From: Actinomadura barringtoniae
GTDB taxonomy: Bacteria > Actinomycetota > Actinomycetes > Streptosporangiales > Streptosporangiaceae
Direction of reading: 5' to 3'
DNA length: 64,000 nt
NCBI RefSeq assembly: GCF_017573505.1
Contig: NZ_JAGEOJ010000004.1
Location: 496,001-560,000 of the forward strand
The notes beneath the pieces are model-generated. The model saw only the letters and a list, made by a program, of their open reading frames with translations. It did not search any database and was not told the origin of the DNA. Positions 33,154 through 40,662 of this stretch are shown one piece after another. Numbering within the stretch: the stretch's first letter is position 1; each line of letters opens with the position of its first letter. A program made the translations under genes and the position numbers.

Positions 33154-34313
33154 GCGACGGCCTTGAGGATGCGGCGGGCGGTGCTCTGGATGTGGACCTC
33201 GTCCGGACCGTCGTACAGACGGGCCTCGCGGGCGTGCCGGTACATGCGGGACAGCGGCAGGTCGTCGGTGAGCCCCGCGGCGCCGTGCACCTGGACGGCG
33301 CGGTCGACGACGTCGTGGAGCATGCGGGCGCCGACGACCTTGATGGCGCCGATCTCGATGCGCGCCTGATCGCCCGCGTCGAGCCGTTCGGCGGCCTGGA
33401 GGGTGAGCAGCCGGAACGCCTGGATCTCGGTGTAGGAGTCGAAGACGTGCTGCTGCATCAGCTGCTTGGCCGACAGCGGCTCGCCGAACGCGACGCGGGC
33501 GCCGAGCCGGGCGCACATCAGCTCGAACGCGCGCTGCGCCTGCCCGAGCCAGCGCATGCAGTGGAAGATCCGGCCGGGGCCGAGCCGGTCCTGGGCGATG
33601 ACGAAGCCGTCGCCGCGCGGGCCCAGCAGGTTGTCGGCCGGGACGCGGACGTCGTCGTAGGCGACCTCGTAGTGGCCGCCATGCAGCCCGAGGACGGGCG
33701 TCTCCCGGACGATCCGGTAGCCGGGCGTGTCCGTCGGCACGATGATCATGCTGAACGAGCGGTGCGGCGCTGTCCCCTCGGGCTCGGTCCGGCACATGAC
33801 CGTGGTGTACGCGGCGTCGGCGGCCCCGGTCGTGAACCACTTGCGGCCGCTGATGACCCAGTGGTCGCCGTCCAAGACGGCCCGCGTGCGGAGCTGCGTG
33901 GGGTCGGACCCGGCGGCGTCCGGCTCGGTCATCGCGAAGCTCGGGGACACCTCACCGGCGACCATCGGCGCGAGGTAGCGGTCGCGCCAGCGCGGGCTCG
34001 CGTACTTGTGCAGCATCAGCGAGTCCTGGAGCGTGAACGTGCCGAGGGCGAGCTGCCCCCATTCGCTGCGGCCCTGGACCTCGTTGACGTAGACGTAGTC
34101 GAGGAACGGCAGGCCTCCGCCGCCCAGTTCGGCGGGATGACCGAGCGCCCAGAGCCCCTCCTTCTTGGCCTCGTCGCGCAGCCCGAGAAGGGCCTCGCGT
34201 GAATCCTCGCCGCCCGCGTTGAGGACGGGCTCGGCGGGTTCAACGCGTTCGGTCATGAACGCGTGAACGGCCTCGCGGACGTCCCGCACCCGTTCCGACA
34301 CCGGAAAGAGCAT
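33150..34313 (-). CDS. Acyl-CoA dehydrogenase (ACAD10/11-like)
   Basis: This 387-residue flavoenzyme shows FAMTEPDAAGSDPTQLRT (FAD/substrate loop), WFTTGAADA, GGHYEVAYDDVRVPADNLLG, and a C-terminal VHGAAGLTDDLPLSRMYRHAR followed by DGPDEVHIQSTARRIL. The last stretch is the form seen in long-chain and ACAD10/11-type enzymes, where Asp replaces the Glu base of other groups. It introduces an alpha-beta double bond in an acyl-CoA. Overlaps with both neighbours (ATGA) show coupling. The APH-type kinase gene across the divergent promoter resembles the kinase half of ACAD10/11, so the two may act together on a 4-hydroxyacyl-CoA. Confidence 0.9.
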   Translation of the reverse strand: MLFPVSERVRDVREAVHAFMTERVEPAEPVLNAGGEDSREALLGLRDEAKKEGLWALGHPAELGGGGLPFLDYVYVNEVQGRSEWGQLALGTFTLQDSLMLHKYASPRWRDRYLAPMVAGEVSPSFAMTEPDAAGSDPTQLRTRAVLDGDHWVISGRKWFTTGAADAAYTTVMCRTEPEGTAPHRSFSMIIVPTDTPGYRIVRETPVLGLHGGHYEVAYDDVRVPADNLLGPRGDGFVIAQDRLGPGRIFHCMRWLGQAQRAFELMCARLGARVAFGEPLSAKQLMQQHVFDSYTEIQAFRLLTLQAAERLDAGDQARIEIGAIKVVGARMLHDVVDRAVQVHGAAGLTDDLPLSRMYRHAREARLYDGPDEVHIQSTARRILKAVA

Positions 34314-34954
34314 CAGCCCTCCCCGGAGAGGTCGGCGGAGATGTCGCGGTCGCCGTAGCCCTCGGGGGCCGCGACCTCGACGACGGGTTCGGGGTGGTCG
34401 TCGAACTCCAGCCGGAGGGCCCGCGCCATCGTCGCGTGCATGTCGTACATGCACGTGATGTAGGTGAGCTGCAGGATCTCCTTGTCGGACAGCTCTTCCT
34501 GGAGGATCGCGAAGACCGCGTCCGGCACGCGGCCGCCGTCCAGAACGAGCCCGTCGGTATAGGCGAGAACGGCGCGTTCCAGCCGCGAATAGCAGTCGGC
34601 CGTCTGCCAGTGCGGAATGGACTCGATCCGTTCCTCCGACATGCCGAGCGCCCGCATCTGCTTGCAGTGCTGCGAGAAGACGAACTGGCTGCCGCGTGCC
34701 CAACCGGCCCGGCACTGCCCGAGCTCGCGGAGTACGGGGTCCAGCTCGGCGTTCCGGTAGAGGGCGAAACCGCGTACGGCGTGCCGGAACACGTCCGGGG
34801 ACTGGGCGAAGACCGTCCACCAGTCGCCGGGCGAACCGGTCGCGGTGCCGTGGTCGACGGCCGGGTCCCGGTCGGGTGCGAAGAGGTTGTCGTAGAAGAA
34901 GAGGATCTTCTCGTCGGTGACCTCGGCGCGGGGGATCTCACGCAGACGCGGCAT
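34313..34954 (-). CDS. Carboxymuconolactone decarboxylase/AhpD-like protein
   Basis: This 213-residue all-helical protein has the family core QFVFSQHCKQMRALGMSEERI and ERAVLAYTDGL. A single Cys next to the conserved His is present, without the CxxC of AhpD. Members are decarboxylases or peroxidase-like proteins, and many in catabolic operons are unassigned. It lies between the VOC and acyl-CoA dehydrogenase genes with overlaps on both sides. Confidence 0.82.
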   Translation of the reverse strand: MPRLREIPRAEVTDEKILFFYDNLFAPDRDPAVDHGTATGSPGDWWTVFAQSPDVFRHAVRGFALYRNAELDPVLRELGQCRAGWARGSQFVFSQHCKQMRALGMSEERIESIPHWQTADCYSRLERAVLAYTDGLVLDGGRVPDAVFAILQEELSDKEILQLTYITCMYDMHATMARALRLEFDDHPEPVVEVAAPEGYGDRDISADLSGEG

Positions 34955-35537
34955 GCTGCTGCTCCTTGGTCGCGGTGCGGCGGTCCGTGGCGACGGTCCG
35001 GTCGGCGGAGGTCTTCGGCTCGTGCGAGACGTCGGAGCCCGTGAACGTGCGGGTCCAGCAGGCGAACTCCAGGAGGATCCCGTCCGGGTCCTGGAAGTAG
35101 AACGACCGGACGAACACCCCGTCGTACATGTCGCGGGACACTCCGAACGCGCTGTCGTCGTGGTTGAGGATCGGGCTGACCGCGACCCCCTTCTCCTTGA
35201 GGCGCCGCCGGTAGTCCTCGAACTTCTCCACCGGAACGTGGAACGCGACGTGGTTCATCGACCCGACGGCGCTGAGCATCTCGCCCTGTTCGGGGCGGGT
35301 CCTCGGCGCGGAGACGCCGGGCACGGCGTCCGGCGCGTCCGGGAACCAGAAGAACGCCACGCAGTCGCCGCCGCCGCAGTCGAAGAAGAAGTGCTGGCCC
35401 ATGCCGTTCGGCAGGTCCAGCGTCTTGATCAGCGGCATGCCGAGGACGCCCGAGTAGAAGTCGATCGTCTGCTTCATGTCGGACGAGACCAGGGCGAGGT
35501 GGTTGATGCCACCGAGCTCGAACTCGGTGTTGGTCAT
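34938..35537 (-). CDS. VOC-family (glyoxalase/extradiol dioxygenase fold) protein
   Basis: This 199-residue protein has two beta-alpha-beta-beta-beta modules: GINHLALVSSDMKQTIDFYSGVLGM and MNHVAFHVPVEKFEDYRRRL. Metal-ligand candidates are His in NHLAL, His in NHVAF and Glu in DGILLEF. Perfect AAGGAGGTCTC precedes the ATG. The C-terminal 35 residues are charged and probably disordered. It could be a glyoxalase, an epimerase or a ring-cleaving dioxygenase. In an acyl-CoA operon a methylmalonyl-CoA-epimerase-like role is one option, but the sequence does not choose. Confidence 0.85.
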   Translation of the reverse strand: MTNTEFELGGINHLALVSSDMKQTIDFYSGVLGMPLIKTLDLPNGMGQHFFFDCGGGDCVAFFWFPDAPDAVPGVSAPRTRPEQGEMLSAVGSMNHVAFHVPVEKFEDYRRRLKEKGVAVSPILNHDDSAFGVSRDMYDGVFVRSFYFQDPDGILLEFACWTRTFTGSDVSHEPKTSADRTVATDRRTATKEQQHAASA

Positions 35538-37072
35538 GAGACCTCCTTGTAGAGGGAGCGAAGGTCGCGCTTGAGGACCTTGCCTGCGACGTTGCGCGGG
35601 AGCTCGGCGACGAGCTCGACGCGGCGCGGGACCTTGTAGCCGCCCAGGTGCTCGCGGGCGAACGCGATGATCTCCTCGGCGGTCGTGGCTGCGTCGATCA
35701 TGGCGGCGTCCGGCCGCAGCACGACGGCGGCGCACACCGCCTCGCCCCAGCGCGGGTCGGGGACGCCGAAGACGGCGGCGTCCGCGATCGACGGGTGGCG
35801 GTAGAGGACCTGCTCGACCTCGCGGGACGCGACGTTCTCGCCACCCGTGATGATCATGTCCTTGATCCGGTCGACGATGTAGACCATGCCCTCGTCGTCG
35901 CGGCGGACGACGTCGCCCGTACGGAACCAGCCGTCCTGGAACGCTGCCCCGGTCAGCTCGGGCTCGCGCCAGTACCCGCTCATCACCTGGTCGCAGCGGA
36001 CGATCATCTCTCCCGGCTCGCCGGGGGCGACGTCACGGAAGCCGTCGTCCACGATCCGGATGTCGGCCATGTCCATGACGCGCCCGGCGGCGGCGAGCAG
36101 GTGGGCCTCGCCCGCCGCGGCGCGGCGGTGCTCGGCGATCCCGAAGTACAGGATGTTGCCGCCCGTCTCGCTCATCCCGAAGCCCTGGTAGAAGTCGCAG
36201 CCGAGCACGTCCATGCCGCGCCGCAGTACCTCGGCGGGGATCGCGGACGCCCCGTACCCGATGGCCTCCAGCGTGCCGAGGTCGCGGTCCTCGATCCCGG
36301 GATGGCTCAGCAGGAACGCGATCATCGTCGGCGCGAGCCCGGTCTGCGTGACCTTCCAGTCGGCGACCAGGCGCAGGAACGTCTCGTTGTCGTACGCGCG
36401 GACGATGCCGACGGTCGCCTGGCGCATGTGGTTGACCAGCACCGCGTACCCGCCGACATGGCAGAGCGGGAAGCAGAACAGGAAGACCGAGCCGTCCGGG
36501 ATCTCCCACTGCGCGGCCGAGCCGATCACCCCGGTGACCAGGTTCCGGTGGCTGAGCATGACGCCCTTGGGCTTGCCGGTCGTCCCGCTGGTGTAGACGA
36601 GCCAGGCGAGCGAGTCCTCGTCCGGGCGGGGCGGCTCGGCGAACGAGGCGCCCGCGAGCAGGTCGGCGAACGAGCGGTCGCCGCCGCCGTCCAGCCCCAC
36701 GACGACCTTCACCCCGGGCATCTCGTGCCGGCGCTCGGTCATCGCCTCGACGTACTCGCCGCTCACGATCAGCACGGACGCCTGCGCGTGCTCGACCAGC
36801 GCGGTGATCTCCGACGGGTGGAGCCGGTGGTTGAGGAACGTCAGCGCCATCCCGGCGCCGGGGACGCCGTAGTAGAGGTCGATGTACTCGGGCCGGTTCG
36901 CGGACAGGACCGCCACCCGTTCGCCCGGCGCGGCGATCGCGAGCAGGGCGTTGGCGGTGGTCCGGACCCGGTCCCGCAGGTCCGCGAAGGTGATCACCTG
37001 GTCCTCGAACCTGAGCGCGGCGCGGCCGGGGTACTTGCGGGCCGCGTACTCCACGATGTCGCTGATCAGCAT
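35534..37072 (-). CDS. Acyl-CoA synthetase (AMP-forming)
   Basis: This 512-residue ANL enzyme has VYTSGTTGKPKGVMLSH, the A5 motif GFGMSETGG, TGDVVRRDDEGM, VDRIKDMIITGGENV and the catalytic lysine in RNVAGKVLKRDL. ATG at 37072 starts the conserved LISDIVEYAARKYP. It is the first gene of the five-gene minus-strand operon (CoA activation, VOC, CMD, dehydrogenation, lactonase) and faces the TetR gene across a 139-base region with an inverted repeat. It activates a carboxylic acid of unknown identity. Confidence 0.93.
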   Translation of the reverse strand: MLISDIVEYAARKYPGRAALRFEDQVITFADLRDRVRTTANALLAIAAPGERVAVLSANRPEYIDLYYGVPGAGMALTFLNHRLHPSEITALVEHAQASVLIVSGEYVEAMTERRHEMPGVKVVVGLDGGGDRSFADLLAGASFAEPPRPDEDSLAWLVYTSGTTGKPKGVMLSHRNLVTGVIGSAAQWEIPDGSVFLFCFPLCHVGGYAVLVNHMRQATVGIVRAYDNETFLRLVADWKVTQTGLAPTMIAFLLSHPGIEDRDLGTLEAIGYGASAIPAEVLRRGMDVLGCDFYQGFGMSETGGNILYFGIAEHRRAAAGEAHLLAAAGRVMDMADIRIVDDGFRDVAPGEPGEMIVRCDQVMSGYWREPELTGAAFQDGWFRTGDVVRRDDEGMVYIVDRIKDMIITGGENVASREVEQVLYRHPSIADAAVFGVPDPRWGEAVCAAVVLRPDAAMIDAATTAEEIIAFAREHLGGYKVPRRVELVAELPRNVAGKVLKRDLRSLYKEVS

Positions 37073-37098
37073 GGCCGTCCCGGCATGGCGCCGCCTCC

Positions 37099-37125
37099 AA
37101 GTTGACTTGACAGTCATATCAACTT
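37099..37125. promoter_or_regulatory. Candidate TetR operator between acyl-CoA synthetase and tetR genes
   Basis: AAGTTGA (37099-37105) and TCAACTT (37119-37125) form a perfect 7-bp inverted repeat with a 13-base spacer. Inside it TGACT-TGAC-AGTCA (37103-37116) is a second, offset inverted repeat. The AT-rich block stands out from the surrounding GC-rich DNA and lies 27 bases upstream of the synthetase start. Confidence 0.65.
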
Positions 37126-37211
37126 TGTCCGATGCTCGGATCCTGGACCTGGGAGGATCGGGCTGTCAACCCCGCAAGCGGGCCGTCGACCCACGAAAGG
37201 ACACACGCCCC

Positions 37212-37862
37212 ATGACCGACACGGGCGCCGGCGAGGGCACGCACACGCCGCTCACCGAACGCGGCACCCGCACCAGGGAACGCCTGATCGCCGCGGCGCG
37301 CGAGGTCTTCGAGCAGCGCGGGTTCCTCGACACCCGGGTCTCGCACATCACCCGGCACGCCAAGGTCGCCTACGGCTCCTTCTATACCTACTTCCCGTCC
37401 AAAGAGGCCGTCTTCCTGGAGGTCGCCGACCGCCTCTTCGAGGACATGACGCAGTCCTCCCCCGTCCCGCCCGACCCTGAATCCTCGCCCGCCGACGCGT
37501 CGCCCGCCGCCCGTATCCGCCGCGCCAACCGCGCCTACTACGAGGCGTACCTGCGCAACGCGAAGATGATGGCGATCGTCGAGCAGGTCGCGACGTTCAA
37601 CGAGGAGTTCCAGGAGATGCGGCGCAAGCATCGCGCCGTGTCCGTCGGACGTTCCGCCAAGGCGATCGAGCGCTGGCAGCGCGCCGGGCTGGTCGCCCAG
37701 GATCTCGACCCCGAAATGACGGCCCGCGCGCTCGCCGCGATGGTCGACCACTCCCTGTACCTCTGGCTCGTCCAGGGCGACGACCCGCCCGCCACCGAAC
37801 GCCTCCTGGACACCCTGGACACCCTCAACGTGAGGGCCCTCGGCCTGCCGCCCACCCCCTGA
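37212..37862 (+). CDS. TetR/AcrR-family regulator
   Basis: This 216-residue protein has an N-terminal HTH of TetR type: TRERLIAAAREVFEQRGFLDTRVSHITRHAKVAYGSFYTYFPSKEAVFLEV (about residues 20-70). The all-helical effector domain has no recognisable ligand signature. It is divergent from the acyl-CoA operon and probably represses it until an acyl-CoA or acid binds (inference). The SnoaL-like and kinase genes follow on the same strand and may be under the same control. Confidence 0.9.
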   Translation: MTDTGAGEGTHTPLTERGTRTRERLIAAAREVFEQRGFLDTRVSHITRHAKVAYGSFYTYFPSKEAVFLEVADRLFEDMTQSSPVPPDPESSPADASPAARIRRANRAYYEAYLRNAKMMAIVEQVATFNEEFQEMRRKHRAVSVGRSAKAIERWQRAGLVAQDLDPEMTARALAAMVDHSLYLWLVQGDDPPATERLLDTLDTLNVRALGLPPTP

Positions 37863-37895
37863 CTCCCACTCCCCTGACTCCGCGAAGGAGACGCC

Positions 37896-38312
37896 GTGCA
37901 CGAGGAACTCGCCGACCGGTTCATGACCGCCATCGTCGGCGGCGACGTGGAGACCCTGCGCTCCCTCTACGCCCCCGGCGCCCTGATCTGGCACAACGGC
38001 GACGGCCCTGGCGGCGGCGACGAGCAGGGCGTGGACGACAACCTCCGCACGCTGCGTTGGCTGGCCCGCAACCTGAACGACTTCCGGTACGAGGAGATCC
38101 GGCGCGACACGCTGCCCGACGGCTACGTCCAGCGGCACGTCCTGCGCGGCACGCTGCCGGACGACTCCGGGACGCGCATCGAGATGGCGACCTGCCTCTT
38201 CGTCACGGTGAACGCCGACGGCCTGATCGCGCGCATCGAGGAGTACGCCGACACTCGCGGCAGCGATCCGCTGCGCGAACTCGCCGCCGCCCAGCGCGCC
38301 GCCCGCGCATGA
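37896..38312 (+). CDS. SnoaL-like/NTF2-fold protein
   Basis: This 138-residue protein starts at GTG with GAAGGAGA upstream. The cone-shaped NTF2-like fold is indicated by ELADRFMTAIVGGDVETLRSLYAPGALIWHNGDG at the start and by GLIARIEEYADTRGSDPLREL at the end. Members serve as isomerases, hydratases or cyclases, for example ketosteroid isomerase and SnoaL. ATGA overlap with the following kinase gene shows they are co-translated. Confidence 0.85.
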   Translation: MHEELADRFMTAIVGGDVETLRSLYAPGALIWHNGDGPGGGDEQGVDDNLRTLRWLARNLNDFRYEEIRRDTLPDGYVQRHVLRGTLPDDSGTRIEMATCLFVTVNADGLIARIEEYADTRGSDPLRELAAAQRAARA

Positions 38313-39622
38313 CCACGCTGGACGCCGCCCTCACCGCGCTGCTGTCCGCGAACGTGACGGACCTGCGCCGCCTGTCAGGTGGAGCGAGCCGTGAGACCTG
38401 GTCGTTCACCGCGGACGGCCGCCCGCTCATCCTGCGCCGCGACCCGCCCGCGTCCCCCGATCCCACCGCGATGGCCCGCGAGGCCGCGCTCCTGGCCTCC
38501 GCCGCCCGGGCCGGTGTCCCCGTTCCCGCTCTGGTGCGCCACGGCGACGCGCTGGACGGCTCGCCGTACCTGATCATGGAACGGCTGGACGGCGAGACCA
38601 TCCCCCGGCGGCTGCTGCGCGATGACCGGTTCGCCGAGGCCAGGCCCCGCCTCGCCAGGGAACTCGGCGGCATCCTCGCCCGCCTCCACACGATGTCCCC
38701 CGTTCCCGACCTGCCGGACGAGGACCCGCTCACCGCGCTCAGCGCCCAGTACGAGGCGTTCGAGGAGCCCCGTCCCGCGGTCGAACTCGCGCTCCGCCAC
38801 CTGGCCGACCGCCGCCCGCCGACCTCCGCCCGGCGGTCGGTCGTCCACGGCGACTTCCGCAACGGCAACCTGATGATCGACCCCACCGGCGTCACGGGTG
38901 TCCTGGACTGGGAACTGGCCCACCTGGGCGACCCCGCCGAGGACCTCGGCTGGCTCTGCGTCAAGGCCTGGCGGTTCGGCTCGCCCCATCCGGTCGGCGG
39001 CTTCGGCACCCGCGACGATCTCCTCGACGGCTACGCCGCGGCCGGCGGCACCCCGCCCACCCCCGAAGAACTCCACTGGTGGGAGGTCTACGGCACCCTC
39101 CGCTGGACGATCCTGTGCCGCCACCAGGCCGAGCGCTTCCTCAGCGGCTCCGATCCGTCCATCGAGTACGCCGTGCTGGGCCGCAAGGTCTGCGAGCAGG
39201 AACACGACCTCCTCCTGTCCCTCGGCCTGACGTCCCCGATGTCCGTCCCGGACCCGCTGGACGCCGCCCCGGCGAGCGACGCTCCCCCGCACGACCTGCC
39301 CAACGCGTCCACTCTCCTGGACGCCGTGGGCACGTTCCTCCTCGAAGCCGAGCAACCCGACGACCGCCTGCGCTTTCACGCACGCGTCGCCGCGTCCGCC
39401 CTCCGGATAGCCCGCCGCGAAGCGCTCCTGGGCGAAGCCCACAAGGCCGCCCACCAGGGACGCCTCCAGTCCCTCGGCTGCAAGACCGAGGCCGAGCTGG
39501 CACTGGCCGTCCGCGAAGGCACCCTGGACGACCGCATCGACGAGGTCATCGAAGCGATCCGCGCCACGACCATCGACAAGCTCACCGTCGCCAACCCCCG
39601 CCACCTGGCCATCCCCGCCTAG
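38309..39622 (+). CDS. APH-family phosphotransferase with C-terminal extra domain
   Basis: This 437-residue protein has an N-terminal kinase-like domain (residues 1-330) with GGASRETW nucleotide loop, Brenner motif VHGDFRNGN and the metal-binding VLDWELAHLGDPAEDLGW. This is the form found in ACAD10/11-associated kinases that phosphorylate 4-hydroxyacyl-CoA rather than antibiotics. The C-terminal part (about 340-437: LLDAVGTFLLEAEQ, FHARVAASALRIARREA, LRSLGC-like QSLGCKTEAELALAVREG) matches the DUF6285-type domain often fused or adjacent to such kinases. It lies across from an ACAD10/11-like dehydrogenase, which supports a shared hydroxyacyl-CoA pathway. Confidence 0.87.
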   Translation: MTTLDAALTALLSANVTDLRRLSGGASRETWSFTADGRPLILRRDPPASPDPTAMAREAALLASAARAGVPVPALVRHGDALDGSPYLIMERLDGETIPRRLLRDDRFAEARPRLARELGGILARLHTMSPVPDLPDEDPLTALSAQYEAFEEPRPAVELALRHLADRRPPTSARRSVVHGDFRNGNLMIDPTGVTGVLDWELAHLGDPAEDLGWLCVKAWRFGSPHPVGGFGTRDDLLDGYAAAGGTPPTPEELHWWEVYGTLRWTILCRHQAERFLSGSDPSIEYAVLGRKVCEQEHDLLLSLGLTSPMSVPDPLDAAPASDAPPHDLPNASTLLDAVGTFLLEAEQPDDRLRFHARVAASALRIARREALLGEAHKAAHQGRLQSLGCKTEAELALAVREGTLDDRIDEVIEAIRATTIDKLTVANPRHLAIPA

Positions 39623-39645
39623 CCCCGTTGCGCGGCCGGAACGGT

Positions 39646-39669
39646 CCGCCTGACGCCACTCTCAGGCGG
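39646..39669. terminator. Bidirectional hairpin terminator between convergent genes
   Basis: CCGCCTGA (39646-39653) and TCAGGCGG (39662-39669) form a perfect 8-bp stem with an 8-base loop. The right arm includes the stop codon of the minus-strand membrane-protein gene. Confidence 0.6.
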
Positions 39670-40186
39670 CGATGTTCACGGCCGGCCGGGGCGTGGCCGT
39701 CAGTCGCCGGGACCGCACGGCCAGGAAGATCATGACGGCGGGGATGAGGAGGTCGGTGACCAGGACGCCGCCGGTGTTTCCGGGGGCGTGGTCGCCGCCC
39801 GCGAACCACTGGTAGACGTGGCCGACGATGGCTCCCCACAGGAACATCCCGCCGCCGAGCCCGATGGTGATGCGCTCGCGCGCGGACGCCGAGGCGGCCC
39901 GGAATCCCATGACGGCCAGCCCGAGGTTGGCGAAGGCGATCTCGAACATGAAGGGCGTCCGGTGGAAGCCGATCGCGGTGGCCATGGTGTCCGGGAAGAC
40001 GAGGAACGCGACCGTCATCCAGAGGCTGCCGATGCCGAAGGCGCCGATGGCCCACCAGCGCTGCCAGATCTCCAGCCGTTCCTGGGGTGAGGCGGCGTGG
40101 CGAGCCCGCACGAACGCGCCGATGGCCGGGACCACGATCCAGACCAGGGGGAATGCCGACTGAGCGGTGAAGCTGATGGTGTTCAT
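39662..40186 (-). CDS. DUF6790-like membrane protein
   Basis: This 174-residue protein has four likely transmembrane helices (about residues 8-28, 45-68, 80-97 and 110-165, the last possibly double). The pattern WQRWWAIGAFGIGSLWM, RTPFMFEIAFANLGLAVMG and GHVYQWFAGGDHAPGNTGG fits a small family of actinobacterial membrane proteins of unknown function. It faces a MarR gene across a 56-base gap holding a perfect palindrome, so it is the likely MarR target. Confidence 0.75.
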   Translation of the reverse strand: MNTISFTAQSAFPLVWIVVPAIGAFVRARHAASPQERLEIWQRWWAIGAFGIGSLWMTVAFLVFPDTMATAIGFHRTPFMFEIAFANLGLAVMGFRAASASARERITIGLGGGMFLWGAIVGHVYQWFAGGDHAPGNTGGVLVTDLLIPAVMIFLAVRSRRLTATPRPAVNIAA

Positions 40187-40203
40187 GGCTTCAATCTTGC
40201 ATG

Positions 40204-40215
40204 GTTAATATTAAC
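40204..40215. promoter_or_regulatory. Candidate MarR operator GTTAATATTAAC
   Basis: This is a perfect 12-bp AT-rich palindrome in the 56-base region between the divergent membrane-protein and MarR genes. MarR-family sites are often AT-rich palindromes of this size that overlap both promoters. Confidence 0.75.
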
Positions 40216-40242
40216 TCGTCAACACTCTGCTAAGCTGCGGCC

Positions 40243-40662
40243 ATGGACGAGGGACTCGCAGACCTGCTGCACCGCGTGGTCATGCTGATAGGCGAGGCGG
40301 CCCGGCGGCGCACCGACGATCGGGACGGCCTGACCTACAGCCAGATGCGGCTGCTGGGCACGCTGGAGGACATCGAGCCCGCGACGCAGCACCAGCTGGC
40401 GCAGGCGATGTCGGTGTCCGACCCGGCGATCAGCCGAGCGCTCCGACCGCTCGAGGCGAACGGCATGGTCCGGGTCACCATCGACCCCGAACACGCCCGC
40501 CGGCGGCTGGTCCGCCTCACCGAGGCCGGCCGGAAAGCCTTCCACACCGAAGGAAAGCCGCTCCACGACGAGTTCCGTGCCGCACTGATCGCGGCCGGCT
40601 TCCCCTACGAGCGCTACCTGGAGGACACCCTCCGCCTGGCCGAGCTCCTCGCACCCGACTAA
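40243..40662 (+). CDS. MarR-family regulator
   Basis: This 139-residue winged-helix protein has LTYSQMRLLGTLEDIEPATQHQLAQAMSVSDPAISRALRPLEANGMV (HTH) and the wing DPEHARRRLVRLTEAGRKAF. The size is family-typical. It probably binds the palindrome immediately upstream and controls itself and the divergent membrane-protein gene. Its stop overlaps that of the convergent NAD-binding protein gene by 4 bases. Confidence 0.92.
   Translation: MDEGLADLLHRVVMLIGEAARRRTDDRDGLTYSQMRLLGTLEDIEPATQHQLAQAMSVSDPAISRALRPLEANGMVRVTIDPEHARRRLVRLTEAGRKAFHTEGKPLHDEFRAALIAAGFPYERYLEDTLRLAELLAPD

Noticed and set aside
38309..39622. Aminoglycoside resistance kinase
   Set aside because: The fold is APH-like, but the extra C-terminal domain and acyl-CoA neighbours point to an ACAD10/11-type hydroxyacyl-CoA kinase instead.
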